A stretch of DNA of 64,000 bases from the NCBI GenBank assembly GCA_022606425.2, contig JAHDVF020000676.1, forward strand, positions 558,001 to 622,000, in the 5' to 3' direction. The stretch is from Lepidostoma basale (taxonomy: Eukaryota > Arthropoda > Insecta > Trichoptera > Lepidostomatidae). The translations under genes and the position numbers were made by a program. How positions within the stretch are numbered: the stretch's first letter is position 1; every line of letters begins with the position of its first letter. Shown piece after piece: positions 40,985 through 52,854 of the stretch. Below the pieces are notes generated by a model. It made no database searches. It saw only the letters and a list, made by a program, of their open reading frames with translations, and was not told the origin of the DNA.

Positions 40985-41350
40985 GTAAGGTCAGAATATA
41001 TAAAGCCTGCGTAAGGCCTATACTGACATATACCATTGAGACCAGACCGGATATCACAAGAACAAAGGCTAATGTACGGGTGGTAGAGATGAGGACGCTG
41101 AGGATGATAGCAGGAAGGACTATTCGAGATAGGGTGAGGAACACGGCTATCTGCGAAATCTGTAAGGTGGAGGATGTCGTGAGATGGGGCAGACAACGCA
41201 GAAGTTACTGGAATGCGCACGTGCAGAGCTGCCGGCTGCCGTCCCCCCGGAAGACCGCCGAAGAGATGGAGAGATAGTTGGGAGTCAACCTCCCAAGAGA
41301 GGCCAGCCTGATTTCAGGAACAGACCAAAGGTCTATTAGGAGAAGAAAAA
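40985..41350 (+). pseudogene. LINE-C C-terminal fragment
   Basis: Encodes KVRIYKACVRPILTYTIETR, MRTLRMIAGRTIRDRVRNTA and CEICKVEDVVRWGRQRR, then a GC-rich stretch and AGGTCTATTAGGAGAAGAAA. Open for 131 codons including unrelated upstream sequence; no catalytic region. Confidence 0.8.
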
Positions 41351-41422
41351 TAATAAGATAATTTATTTATAAAGAAATGGCACACCACAAAATAAGCACT
41401 AAATTATTTTCAATTATTTTCA

Positions 41423-41486
41423 GTATGGCAGTCCATTGTTTCTGCCTACCACATCGGGAGACGGCGTGATGGTTAGTTAGTTATTT
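41423..41486 (+). mobile_element. LINE-A 3' tip
   Basis: ATGGCAGTCCATTGTTTCTG...GGCGTGATGGTTAGTTAG. Confidence 0.7.
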
Positions 41487-41489
41487 TTT

Positions 41490-42510
41490 GTTTTCAAATG
41501 TTAAATATCATTTATAGATGTTTAAGTGATTTTATTTATTTATTATCATATGTTATTCTTTTATAATATAACACAGTAAATATGTTGTTACACAAATAAT
41601 TGTCGAGAAGCAATTTAATAATGATATTATTTATCATCATCGTCGATATTAGTTAAAACGTTAATATAAATAAATTTAGTTGATGACGTATAATATTTTT
41701 TTAAATATTTATAAATATAGAAATAATTTAAACACGTAGCGTTTAAATATAAAATGGTAATTATGTTTCTTAATAACTCGTCCCACTTTTACTGATGATA
41801 CACCAGAGCAATACAAGAACTAGTTTAGTTTTTATTTTTTTCTTGAAATCTTGGAATTCCCAAAACAATCCTATAGTTTTATCATAATTCTATATTTTTT
41901 AGCCGTATAATTCTATTTTTTAGCTGAATAATCTAAAAGTTACAAAATTTATTATAATTTTATCATATTAAGTCATAAAAACAGTAGAATATATGTTTAA
42001 ATTACATTAAAACCAACCTTGTGGAATTTTGATCATTTTCTTTGATGTAATGGTATTTTCACAGTATAATTTCGAATAAAATCAACGAATATAATGAAGT
42101 TGTTTGCGTCATATGAAAATATGTTTAACCAAAGTAGACGTAGAATTAATCCTTGTTTAATGATTTCATCTAATGCTATCACAAGAGGTAAATAACATTT
42201 ATAATGCAACTATATGCAAATAAAGATCATAGTAAAACATACCGCATCAAAAGATACCGAACCTTCGCCGGTTCAGTATCTTTTGATACGGAAACGGAAC
42301 AGCAGTCAGAATCAAAGAGAATTGCATATTATGTTAACGGATGTCGAGGAAGGTTATGTCGTTAAGATAATCTAATGGTTTAAATGAAATCTCTTGATGA
42401 AAATTCATTTTAAACAAAAATAAAATAAAATTCTTGAGATGAGTAATTCATAAAAATTGGGCTCTATTGGTTATCCAATTTATTATTATCATTATATATG
42501 ATTATTTTTT
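41490..42510. other. AT-rich stretch without genes
   Basis: No ORF with family signal. A short inverted word pair (CATACCGCATCAAAAGATAC / GTATCTTTTGATACGG, 42238-42292) forms a local hairpin. Confidence 0.5.
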
Positions 42511-42511
42511 A

Positions 42512-42985
42512 TAAGGATTAATTGTTTCTCAATAGAGACGAAGATGTAAATTGTTTTTCTGGGAACAGAATGTGGTGGCCGAGGCGCTTACAGGACTTAT
42601 GACCTGTCATTGGTTGGGTTGAGCTGATCTTATGACCTGTCATTGGTTGGGCTGACAAAATTGGAGAGTCATCTCCAGGAGTAATAAAGTGCATTAATAA
42701 AGATTTTCTGCTTAATACTTCCAAATCTTAACAGATGACGCTAGTGTAGAGTGAACTAAAATATGTAAAGATAAGGGCAGGATGCTAGCATATATACAAG
42801 TTCTAAAAATTTGTCAGATGTGGTGGTCATAAGAAGGGCGGAATGGGGAATGTTGTTAAACATAAAGCGATCGCTCAAACCAACCAATGACAGTTCATAA
42901 GTCTTGCAAGCCCCTCGGCCACCAGATTCTGTTCCCAGAAAAACAATTTACATCTTCGTCTCTATTGAGAAACAATTAATCCTTA
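42512..42985. mobile_element. MITE-M1, both ends
   Basis: TTTCTCAATAGAGACGAAGA at the left and TCTTCGTCTCTATTGAGAAA at the right; GACTTATGACCTGTCATTGG appears twice on the left side (a 40-base internal duplication). Confidence 0.88.
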
Positions 42986-43119
42986 TTAAAAAAAATATTT
43001 GTCCACAATGGGTAAAATCCAGTATTTGTCTACAAGAATTTGTATACATTCAAAATGTTGTATATATTTATTATTATACTCGTAAAACGATGTTTTCTGT
43101 TTATTTAAAAAAACTTCTA

Positions 43120-43200
43120 ATTTTGTCTTTATTTTAACAGCGACCGGTATCCCCAGACTCACTGGATTACTAGCATGGCCTGGTAAAGAGGAAAGAGTTC
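43120..43200. repeat. FB3 fragment
   Basis: TTTTAACAGCGACCGGTATC then CCAGACTCACTGG, a degenerate arm of the foldback at 45600-45741. Confidence 0.55.
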
Positions 43201-43629
43201 ATAAAAAAAATCGTTTTATTAAATTACTATTTACCATATATCAATTAAACCATATGTATGATTTGTGTTTTTGTGCTCTAGATGTCACAGAGTTTGTGGG
43301 TTTAGGAATGTTCTCTTCATCCATATGAAGGCCCACAATCTTGAATGGTTGCCTTCCACAGAAAAAAAGAAGGAAAACGGACGTTAATGATCTGTGGCTA
43401 TATTAACAAACTTAGGATTTTTTCCGGCGCCATAAAGCCGGACCTCCCCAGCTAAGGGAAGGTGACCCCTACAGAAAAACCCATCAGAAAAGGCAACGGA
43501 AAACCACTCTGATTACCTTATCCCAGGATATTCACTATGGCGAGAAGGTTTGCCGAGGTGATTGCCAACGTTGGGGGGACCCGACAGGGCACTTGAAGAA
43601 GAAGGATTTTTTAAATTTAGTGACCAACT

Positions 43630-43895
43630 TTGACGGATTTCATCGATGGGGTGAGACTAGGCTCAAATGATTATTTACGGGACGTGTTGCAGACTGGGAG
43701 ACCAAAAGGGCGGTGGAGTGGAGACCGTGAGGATGGATAGAAGAAGCAGAGGGAGACCCCCCACACGATGGTCTGACGATATTTGAAAAAATGCTGGTGA
43801 CTGGATGCGGAAGGCACAAGATAAGAATTTGTGGAGAAACATGAGAGAGGCCTATGTCTAGCAGTGGATGATATCGGCTATTTAAGGCCCAATAT
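43630..43895 (+). mobile_element. LINE-D-type 3' fragment
   Basis: Encodes RSRGRPPTRWSDDI, then NAGDWMRKAQDKNLWRNMRE and AYV.QWM. The preceding 43410-43600 stretch (…GGCGAGAAGGTTTGCCGAGG…) is probably from another LINE 3' region. Confidence 0.7.
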
Positions 43896-44049
43896 GCGGC
43901 TTGCTTCATTTGCAGTAAAAAAATGTCTCGAACTACCGCTGGCTACATTTACAGTAGACAGATAGTTTTAATACATCATAATATGGCATGAAATTTAGTA
44001 GTAAGTAACTAAAGTAGAATGATTATACTATTATATATATTCAAATATG

Positions 44050-44400
44050 ATAGGCCGATACTGTGCGAACCAAGGGTCTACTAAGAACACCCGAGATGAA
44101 GGTCCTTAGATCAATTACTTGAAATACTCTCCGAGATCGTGTCTGCTACGCAAACATTAGAAAAACTTGCGAAATAGAGGATATCGTTCGGTGGAGTAGA
44201 TCCAGAAGATACTAGATGGATACCATGTAGCCCGAATGGATAGTGACAGACTTGCATTTACAGTCGCTTATGAATCCCTCCTGGACAACGCCTACCTGAA
44301 AGACCGCCTAATATATGGAGGGACAGCCAGACCTCATTCTCCCATGAGACATGATTGTTTTTTAACAGATTGTCAGATCTATTAAAAGAAGAAGAAGAAG
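44050..44400 (+). pseudogene. LINE-C 3' fragment
   Basis: CEPRVY.EHPR..-like coding, NTLRDRVCYANIRKTCEIED, VRWSR..., then CAGATTGTCAGATCTATTAA and an AGAAGAAGAAGAAG tail. Many stops. Confidence 0.75.
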
Positions 44401-44429
44401 ATTCAAATGTCAGCTACAAATGTAGACTG

Positions 44430-45260
44430 CAGCAGTTTGAAATTATTTTTTAAGCTGTAAATGTAAACAACTGCACTATTTGGGTATTCTAGTGTGGAAA
44501 ATTGAAAGAATCGTTATTTTTGCATATTTTTAAAGTTCAAACCTGTAAAAATATGACCCTAAGAGGATTTTCTGAAGATCTTAATATTTTCGAAGTTACA
44601 GCTATTCTTGTGACGCACCGACTAAATCAGTCCGGCCGGGCGAATGGACAAAACAGGCAGAAAAACTAACTACCTGGAAAAAGCCCACATTATGAAAACT
44701 CTTTTGTACTCAATAAATCATTAGAAATCGACTTCATGGAAGGTCGAAAATGGTATGAGGCTAGGTTCGCTAAATGATAAAATGTAAGTATGAAACACCA
44801 TTAAACGACATAGATCGCGCGAAACTCGACTCCAAACATTAAACGCGTTTTTATAAAACTTTTTTTTTTTTGATACGGTTGACATGATATCTCAAGTTCT
44901 AATAAACTAATTTACTTAAAATTATGCACAAAGCTTTTCTATATATCTGTGTTTTTAATTTTGTTTTTTATTATTTAAAAAAAAAATCTAAAGTGTAAAA
45001 AATAGACCAAAAGTGAAATATTTTTTTCAAATCACCACCATTTTGCGTTTTATTTATTTATTATATCCTACGTAGTGCGATAACTACATTCTTTTTCTTC
45101 AATAATTTTGAATATATTTTTTCAAATCGCTGGAAAAATTTTCAAATCAAGGACCGGAATCCTGCCAACCAGGACGTACTATTTTTGTGAGCCCCCTGTT
45201 AGAACTTAGCCGGCCTGCATCTTTTTGGATTTTGGATTAATTTTTTTAAATTACATTTTT
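44430..45260. other. unassigned stretch
   Basis: Mixed composition, no ORF with family signal. Words such as GTCCGGCCGGGCGAATGG and CCGGAATCCTGCCAACCAGG suggest repeat-derived sequence, but I cannot name it. Confidence 0.4.
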
Positions 45261-45269
45261 TTGTATTTT

Positions 45270-45545
45270 GAGATCGCATGCGGAACACCAGCATAAGAGA
45301 TATGTGAGGTTGAAGATGTTATAAGATGGAGCAGACAGCGAAAAAATAACTGGTACGGTCGTGTTCAAAGAATGGACACCACCAGACTTCCCTATATTGC
45401 ATTGCATAATCAGCCACATGGGACTCGTCCTCGTGGAAGACCTCCTAAAAGATGGAAGGATAGCTAGGAATCTACCTCATAGGAGGAGCAAAACTCTGGA
45501 GAACAGACCACATAGGTCTACAACAAGGAAGAAAAAGAAGAAATT
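45270..45545 (+). pseudogene. LINE-C 3' end
   Basis: Encodes EVEDVIRWSRQRKNNWYGRV, QRMDTTRLPYIALHN-like, GTRPRGRPPKRWKDS-like sequence, GAACAGACCACATAGGTCTA and the tail AGGAAGAAAAAGAAGAAA. Confidence 0.78.
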
Positions 45546-45599
45546 GTTGAAACACGAATAAATACTTTTGAAAAAATGGATCACAAAAATATTTTAACT

Positions 45600-45741
45600 A
45601 CTTCCACTTTTGTCATTATTTCGACAGCGACCGGTTTCGCCAGGCTATCTGGCATCGACAGACTGGTCTGTAGATCAGTCTGTCGATGCCAGCGAGCCTG
45701 GCGAAACCGGTCGCTGTCGAAATAAAGATAAAAGTGGAAGT
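45600..45741. repeat. FB3 perfect foldback
   Basis: Arms of about 65 bases (TTCGACAGCGACCGGTTTCG...GGCATCGACAGACTGG) with an 8-base loop. The complement strand centre reads CGATGCC...GGCGAAACCGGTCGCTGTCG. Partial copies at 43120 and 62815. Confidence 0.9.
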
Positions 45742-45979
45742 ACATAGTTAAAAAAACATCGTTTTATTTAATTATTATTTATTTCTCTTATGTTATCCTT
45801 ATTCTCGTTTTTGTGTTTTGCCGTTATATGTTAGTTGTCTGTCTATTTGCCCAAATTTTAATATTATGGTACCTTTGTAACTAAACATGTCATTTTTGTA
45901 AAAGCCCTTGCGGCGTTTATGTCAAAATAAATAAATGAGCTTCCATCAAGAGATTTCAGTAAAATCATATGATTATCTT

Positions 45980-46290
45980 ATTTATCTTCTTCTTCTTCTT
46001 CTTCTTCTTTTGATAGATCTGACGATCTGTGACACAGAAATCATATCTCGTCGGATGATGAGATCCAGCTGTCCCTCCATCTCTTAGGCGGTCTTCCAGG
46101 TGGGCGGTGTCCGGAAGGGATTTCATAGGCGGCTGTATATGCGAGTCTGTCACCATCCATTCGGGCTACATGGTCCCTCCAGTATCTTCTTCTGGATCTA
46201 CTCCACTGAACGATATCCTCTATCTCGCAGGTTTTCCTTATGTCTGCGTTGCGGACACGATCTCGGAGGGTTTTATAGATATTTTTGTTT
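45980..46290 (-). pseudogene. LINE-C 3' end
   Basis: Tail complement CTTCTTCTTCTTCTTCTTCT, then on the minus strand KTLRDRVRNADIRKTCEIED, IVQWSRSRRRYWRDHVARMD, GDRLAYTAAYEIPSGHRPPG and RPPKRWRDSWISS. The C-terminal frame is intact for about 85 codons. Confidence 0.85.
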
Positions 46291-46649
46291 TTTTTATAGC
46301 GCCCGTAAAAACACATAAAATTCGGGCGTCTAGACGAGAATACCCCCTGAAGTTAGTAAAAAGAAATAACTCAAGGAATATTTTTTTAAAGAAAGATGTT
46401 TGTAATAAATAAATGTTCGTTAGAATGCTGAGAACTGTTTCAAATTGTTAAGCCGTCCATTTTGTTAGTAGCCCGTATAATTACATTGATTAATTCTCGG
46501 AAGATAAATTACATTAATCTCATAAATTTCGAATACATATAATGAATAGATAGATTTTAAAAACTCTTCTTCTTTCTTCCCGCCTATTCTAATTACTCAA
46601 GGACAGCACGTTAATTATTTAAAGTCATGATTTTTTTAGTGTCTTCTTA

Positions 46650-47165
46650 TTCAAGGCCGTTCCAGTGTTCTTGTACTAATCCGTATATATGGAAGTGATG
46701 CATGGAACAGGCAAAAGGAGGATTGAAATAGAATTAATGCAGTAGAAACGAGATCTCTAAAACGAATAAGTGGTAAATTCGTATATGATAGAATTTCAAA
46801 TGCAAATATAAGAGGTGAATGTGGTGCGAATGAATGTATTTTAAACAAAATAATGATAAGGTTATTAAGATGGTTTGGACACATGGAAATAATAGATGAA
46901 GACAGCATAGTGAAGAAAGTATTTGAAAATGACGTGAACGGAGCTAGAAGTACAGGAAGTCCGAGGAAAACGTGGCACGATCAAATCAATCAAATATTAA
47001 AGGTCGGTGAGGTAAGGAGTCGGAGAAATCGACGTGTGTGCATGACAAGATGTATGAATGTAGAGGATTCGAGAGAATTATGTCAGGACAAAACAGTGTG
47101 GCGTTCCATTCTTTTTGCCTACCCCTCCGGGGAGACGGCGTGATGGTTAGTTAGTTAGTTAGTTA
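46650..47165 (+). pseudogene. LINE-A 3' end
   Basis: MIRLLRWFGHMEIIDEDSIV, GSPRKTWHDQINQILKVGEV, SRRNRRVCMTRCMNVEDSRE, ILFAYPSGETA and tail GATGGTTAGTTAGTTAGTTA. The upstream half is frameshifted. Confidence 0.85.
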
Positions 47166-47440
47166 CTAGCTAGCTAGATACTCTCTAAAGTCAAGAATAT
47201 TTGTCTTCTGAACATACTTTTACTAATATGAAATATTAATATAAATTAAATTAACGTAAGTCCCGGATGGACAAGGAACAGGCCTAGATAGTGCAGCGAG
47301 ACTGACGAAAGGGCGTCGCTGCGTCCTATAACAGTCTCGGGTGGTGGTGGGAACCTTATATAATATAAAATATTAGGTCGGCGCGTCCGATCAGTCTGGT
47401 GGAACTCAGACTGTACAGAAGCCAAAAGAGCTGACTGTAC
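47166..47440. other. unassigned, with a GC-rich segment
   Basis: GTCCCGGATGGACAAGGAAC...GCGTCGCTGCGTCCTATAAC...GTCGGCGCGTCCGATCAGTC; ACTGTACAGAAGC occurs twice. No coding signal. Confidence 0.4.
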
Positions 47441-47444
47441 AGAA

Positions 47445-47545
47445 GCAAATGTATGAATGGTAAAGGAAGCGAGAGAAGTATGTCAGGACGGAATTCTACC
47501 TCTACCTGACAACCCCTCTGGGAAGATGGTGTGATGATTAGTTAG
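47445..47545 (+). mobile_element. LINE-A 3' tip
   Basis: GAAGCGAGAGAAGTATGTCA...GATGGTGTGATGATTAGTTA. Confidence 0.7.
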
Positions 47546-47815
47546 TGTTTAAAGACTCGAGTTTTCATATACCTTAGAAAATTCGTAGTTTGGTATCTTC
47601 GAACCGCCCCACTTCTTACCAGTCATTGAAAAAACACTTTTCTACGAGATGGTCATAGGCTCTTCTTATAACATGACTATTGGAGTCTCGATTCTGTTTA
47701 TTTTTCAATATGGAGATTTTTAGAAATTGTGAAGAGTATATTTATTTATTGAGGTACATACAGGCGATTTAAACAGCTTTGATATAAGATTGATGGTTAA
47801 TGCATAGATACTAAG

Positions 47816-47975
47816 TAACTAACTAACTAAACATCACGCCATTTCCACGGAGGGGTAGGCAGAGAGAATAGATCGCCACAATGTTCTGTCCTGGCATACT
47901 TCTCGGGCTTCCTCTACATTCATACATCGTACCATGCACGCACGTCGATTATTCCGACTTCGAATGTGACCGCCT
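47816..47975 (-). mobile_element. LINE-A 3' end
   Basis: AACTAACTAACTAAACATCA tail complement, then complement of the C-terminal end to CACGTCGATTATTCCGACTT. Confidence 0.78.
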
Positions 47976-48139
47976 TTTTCCGTCACAGTGATTTCCAGGG
48001 AAATGTTTCTGAATGTGCTAACATAAAAATTTAATGCCTTTAGTATCTACTTAAAATATGCATATTTTCCATATTATACGGAAAATTTCTTCCCATATAA
48101 ATACACTTGGAACTAGGATATTTTAAGATGTTATTATTG

Positions 48140-48470
48140 AAATCAAATCAAATCAAATCATTTTATTTTCTCAAAAGATATTACAAACAACAATTATAGT
48201 TTAAGGCATCTATTGAGAACAGGTAAAACATAAAAAATATATTATATAATACCAGGAACGCATGAGAGATGGTTCGAGATTTGGAATACAAGATACTCTC
48301 CAGTATTTGTCTTCTGAACGTAATTTCACGAATATGAAAGATGTCGATCTCCGAAGCGATCATGTTCAGCAGTTTGATTGCTCTTCCCACCGGCATCACC
48401 AGATGCAGGTTGGTTCTGCATGCTGGGAGATAAAACAGTCTGTGCTGACGCTGTCGAAGATAACCATCTG
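48140..48470 (-). mobile_element. LINE-B 3' end
   Basis: AAATCAAATCAAATCAAATC tail complement, CTATTGAGAACAGGTAAAAC, AGGAACGCATGAGAGATGGT, then the C-terminal coding end (…AGATAAAACAGTCTGTGCTG). Confidence 0.82.
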
Positions 48471-48592
48471 GAACATGAAGATGGATAGCCTACAAGATAA
48501 CGGAGTTCTCAAAGAATCCCCTGATAAGTCTGAAGAAATGGGTAAGTGTGCAACAAACTCTTCTTATCTGCAAACTATTGACAACGTTCCTG

Positions 48593-48790
48593 GCGAGTGG
48601 TAAGTGCTTTGCCACACCAAGGTCCAGGGATCGATTCCCGGCGATAGAAGTGTGATTGTCACACTGTATTTGGTCTGGTGTAGAATTCATACGACAGTAG
48701 AATGGCGATAGTTAAGCTATCTATCACATGTCATGAGAATCAATATGATAGCTATACCATTTACATCGATGTGGCTTACGCTGTAATGAT
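48593..48790 (+). mobile_element. SINE-S1 copy
   Basis: GGTCCAGGGATCGATTCCCG B-box, GTGTGATTGTCACACTGTAT, GGTCTGGTGTAGAATTCATA, GCTATCTATCACATGTCATG. Confidence 0.8.
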
Positions 48791-49329
48791 GGTAAGATCA
48801 ATTGAACATAATAATAAGAATATCTAAAGTTTTTACGTATTTACTTAATTTTGTTACTAAAAATTAGATTTTCCTCTGTACAAAATGAAATATTTTGTGA
48901 TTAATAGTAGAAAAACAACCTCGAGTTTTTTAGAACGGTAAATTAACACCAGTACAAGCAAATGTACTTAAAGCGAGAATTTATTCTGAAAATATACTTG
49001 TCACTTTGAAACCTACCGTAGATGTCATTCATAGATAAGTACCTAATTTAGAAACCTTTATTGTAATATAAATACGACATTGAGTGGGTTTAAGCCTAAA
49101 ACAAAATACATATGTACGGCGCCTTGAGACGAGCGTGTTTGAAAATTTGACGCAAAATTGTAGCGCCAAAATAATAATTCTAAATACTCAAATCTTAATT
49201 ACTCCTAAATACAGTATAGTATAAAAGTGTTTCTAATTCGCTCACGCAAAAATATTTATCAATTTTATGTACATAACCTTTAATTTTTTAAATTATAATC
49301 CGGACAGCAAATAACAAATGATTTTATTG
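48791..49329. other. AT-rich stretch without genes
   Basis: No repeat or ORF with family signal seen. Confidence 0.5.
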
Positions 49330-49797
49330 AATTGTGTCGAATAAAAATGTAAGAAGTTAATGCGGTGTGAATGAAATTGTTATGAACATAATAATGAAAG
49401 GAACATTGAGATGATTTGAGCACAGGGAATGAATGAATAATGCTAAAAAAAGTATATATTAATGATGTAAATGGAACTAGAAATAGAAGAAGACTGAGGA
49501 AAACGTTCCACGATGTCGGAGAAATTGACGTGGGTACATGACACGATGTATGAATAAAAAAATATTATTTTTATTCAAAATTTCATGGGAGAAGATGTAA
49601 ACAATGAAAACATTTTTTTGGTAAAAAATCTTTTTAAATTGTATATTTAGTTAAAATTATTTATTGTATGTGTCTTTGACCGTTCCCGGCAGCTCGCTGC
49701 CATCTTCTGGTCCAGTATATTATATTAGGAAAGAAAAGTGAGGCACCCCATTCTTTCTGCATACCCATTCGTAGAGACGGCGTGATGGTTAGTTAGT
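49330..49797 (+). pseudogene. LINE-A 3' end with an internal insertion
   Basis: AAAAATGTAAGAAGTTAATG...CATGACACGATGTATGAAT, then about 175 bases of foreign sequence ending in a GTTCCCGGCAGCTCGCTGCC palindrome, then GGAAAGAAAAGTGAGGC...GGCGTGATGGTTAGTTAG. The insert is shared in part with 19057-19105 and 57262-57290. Confidence 0.7.
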
Positions 49798-49904
49798 TCA
49801 TGTTTTCAATTAAAAAATGTTGGCATTGGCCTATGTATATACTAATATATACGTGAACAGAGTTTTGTTTTTATGCTTCAATCTCAGAGAGTGGTTTGCA
49901 GCAG

Positions 49905-50195
49905 TCTAAACTCTAAACTACATAGTTTTTGGGATGCCACTAGGGCCTTTAATGTGGTAGTTTCTAGTTACTTTCTACATTTTTGAATAGAACAGTTCAT
50001 TTGAACTGAATAAAATCATTGATTTTCATGATATGTGATGGGTAGCTAGTCTATTGCCACTTTTTATTATCACATGAATTCTACCAGACGAAAGACAGCA
50101 TTCGTTTTTTTCCCATTGCTCTCCGGAAATTAAAACCGGGACCTTTAGTATGGCAGTCGATGTTGTTGCCACTCTACCATGATTGCCGTCAGGGT
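49905..50195 (-). mobile_element. SINE-S1 copy
   Basis: Tail region (GTTTGCAGCAGTCTAAACTC, GGGATGCCACTAGGG), body (ATGTGATGGGTAGCTAGTCT, CACATGAATTCTACCAGACG) and degenerate head at the right (GGGACCTTTAGTATGGCAGT, CCACTCTACCATGATTGCCG). Confidence 0.75.
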
Positions 50196-50209
50196 TAGTA
50201 ATTGTTTAC

Positions 50210-51115
50210 TAATTGCAAAACAAAATTAAGGTTGACAATGAACTGTCTAGGGAAATTCCTGCAAGCAATGGTATAAGACAGGGAGATAATTTGAGCCCCT
50301 TTCTGTTCAATCTTATTATGGACGAAATTATAGAAGAGGTAGTTGGTTTGGGACTAGGTTATAAAATGGGCAGTAAAGCTGTGAACGTCATTTGCTATGC
50401 AGATAATACCGCATTAATAGCAGAGTCTGAAGATGACTTGCAAAGAATGTTGTACAAATTTCACACAGTATCACAAAGGCTAAATATGGCTATATGAGTC
50501 AACAAAATAAAAAGTCTCACTATATCTAGGCAACCTTAAAGATGTAAGCTGACTGTTAATGATATACCTGTGGAGCAAGTAATGAGTTTCAGATATTTGG
50601 GAGTAAAGATTTGCAGCCAAAATGATATTTATACCGAAGTACGAGAACGAGTCAGTAAAGCCTCTGCCGTGTCAGGATGTCTGAAGAAACTGGTCTGGAA
50701 GAACAAGAACATGCGTATCGACGGCAAAATCAGAATTTATAAAACATACGTGCGATCTATCACGACACTGTGCGAACCAAGGAACTACCAAGAACATCGG
50801 AGATGAAATTCTTAAGATCAATTACTGGAAAAACTCTTCGAAATCGTGTCCGCAACGTAGACATAAGAAGAACTTGCGAAATAAAGGGTAACCGTTCAGA
50901 ATAGTAGATCCAGAAGGAGATACTGGAGGGACCATGTAGCCCGAATGGATGGTGACAGACTTGTATGTGCAGCCGCTTATGAAATACCCTCCGGACACCG
51001 CCCACCTGGAAGACCGCCTTAGATGTGGAAGGACAGCTGGACCTCATCATCCGACGAGACATGATTTCTGTGTCACAGATCGTCAGATCTATTAAAAGAA
51101 GAAGAAGAAGAAACT
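50210..51115 (+). pseudogene. LINE-C reverse transcriptase fragment
   Basis: Encodes SREIPASNGIRQGDNLSPFL, FNLIMDEIIEEVVG and VICYADNTALIAESEDDLQR, where the usual YADD reads YADN, so one catalytic aspartate is lost. Further on come VEQVMSFRYLGVKICSQN, KIRIYKTYVRSI and the C-terminal region, ending CAGATCTATTAAAAGAAGAA. Stops and frameshifts break it. Confidence 0.88.
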
Positions 51116-51554
51116 CTCTTAAGTCAAGAGTATTTGAATCGTAACTAAATTAAGCAGATAAACTTAATATATAATTTATCATATTGGTTTAAAAATAATG
51201 CTAGCGAAAAAACTTCACACAAAAATATGTTTAATCAAATAAACAATACAAAAAAATTCTTAAAACCTTTCACTATGACAACATAAAATATTTTCCTTAT
51301 CTTAAAAAAACGTCGACTGAAAATTGTCATTTTTGATTTACAGCCTCACAATTATCTTAGAGTGCCTTCTCAAGAATAAGAACATAAATATTACACTTCT
51401 ACTCATAATATAATACTACCAGAGTAGGCACTATTTTTTGTTTTATCGATTTTTCATATTATATTTAAGACCCAAATGTTCTTCGATAATTGCGTTACTT
51501 CACGCGAGACTAAATATTGCAATCATATTTTAGAGTTGAAATAAAACTTGACAT

Positions 51555-52025
51555 AATGTAGGTTGTGTATGGAAGTGAAGCTTGGAGCTGGCAAAAAAAT
51601 GATGAATGTAGGATTAATGCCGTAGAAATAATATCATTGAGAAGAATGTGCGGGAAAACGATATATGATAGAATACCGAACGACGAAATAAGAAAGAAAT
51701 GTAAGGCAGATGATTGTATCATAAGTATAATTTAAAAAAGGATCCCTGAGATGTTTGACTTATCGAACGAATGGATGAGAGAAGAATGGTAAAAATGTTG
51801 TATACAAGCAGTGTGAGTGGAAAGAAGCCGTGGAAGACGAAGGAAAGCATGGCACGACCAAATTAATCAAATATTGAAAGGCGGCCACATTCGAAGTCGA
51901 AAAAATCGACGAGCGTGCATGTTACGATGTATGAATGTGAATGAATCTAGGGAGGTATGTCAGGACAGAACGGTATGGCGGTCAAACCTCTCTGCACACC
52001 CCTCCGGAGAAACGTTAGTTAGTTA
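51555..52025 (+). pseudogene. LINE-A 3' end
   Basis: VVYGSEAWSWQKNDECRINA, MCGKTIYDRIPNDEIRKKCK-like, then RGRRRKAWHDQINQILKGGH and MLRCMNVNESREVCQDRTVW, and a deletion just before the GTTAGTTA tail. Confidence 0.82.
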
Positions 52026-52184
52026 TGTAGGTTATATATTTTACGTTTACAGAAAACAAATTTACTTTTTTAAAAGAGGTTTCTCGAACGATGATGTTAA
52101 ACTCCATATTAATATTTTTGTATACAACAGGAAGTTTAAACCCTATTACTGTAGACAAAATGTTTTTTTTGTTGCTATTATATT

Positions 52185-52350
52185 GATTCTTATGACATAC
52201 GGTAGGAAGATAATCTATAGCCAGTTTATCGTCATGTGAATTTTACACCAGACAAAAGACAGTGTGAAAATCCCACTGCCTTCGCTGGGAATCTAGCCCG
52301 GGACTTTCGGTATGGATGTCAGAGGTCTTATCACTCTACCACGAAGGTCG
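52185..52350 (-). mobile_element. SINE-S1 copy
   Basis: Body complement ATCGTCATGTGAATTTTACA and head complement CCCGGGACTTTCGGTATGGA, TCACTCTACCACGAAGGTCG. Confidence 0.78.
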
Positions 52351-52354
52351 TCAT

Positions 52355-52560
52355 TGTCGAAGTTTTATTACAATTTATGGGAATGACATGTTTCGCCTTT
52401 CTAACGAAGTATCAAATGTTTTTGTCTTATCAAAGATGTTTATGCATTAAAATATATCTTTATCTTAGCGCATTTGATATTTCCTTAAAAAAGAAAAATA
52501 TGTCATTCCCTTTAAACATAATGAAACTTCTAGAAAACAGATGTTTTTATTTGTATTAAT
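52355..52560. repeat. FB1 foldback copy
   Basis: GAAGTTTTATTACAATTTAT, GGGAATGACATGTTTCGCC at the left; ATGTCATTCCC, AAACTTCTAGAAAACAGATG at the right. Confidence 0.78.
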
Positions 52561-52854
52561 TAACTTTTATATATAATACAACACTTATATTAAAAAAATA
52601 AAATTACATAGATATGTTTCTAAAAACCAGTCCTCGTTCAGTGATACAAATTATAAAGATACATTTTAAAAATATTATAAAATTATTTACATGATCTGAC
52701 AGATGTTATTAAGATTAATTTTGGGTCGTTTATTTTTATTTTAAAGAAATTTTTTTAATATAAGTGTTTTATATACAAAGTATATAAAAAATAAAAAGTG
52801 AAATAAAGCATCATAATTAACTTTTAATATATCTTTTAATATAAATAATATAAT

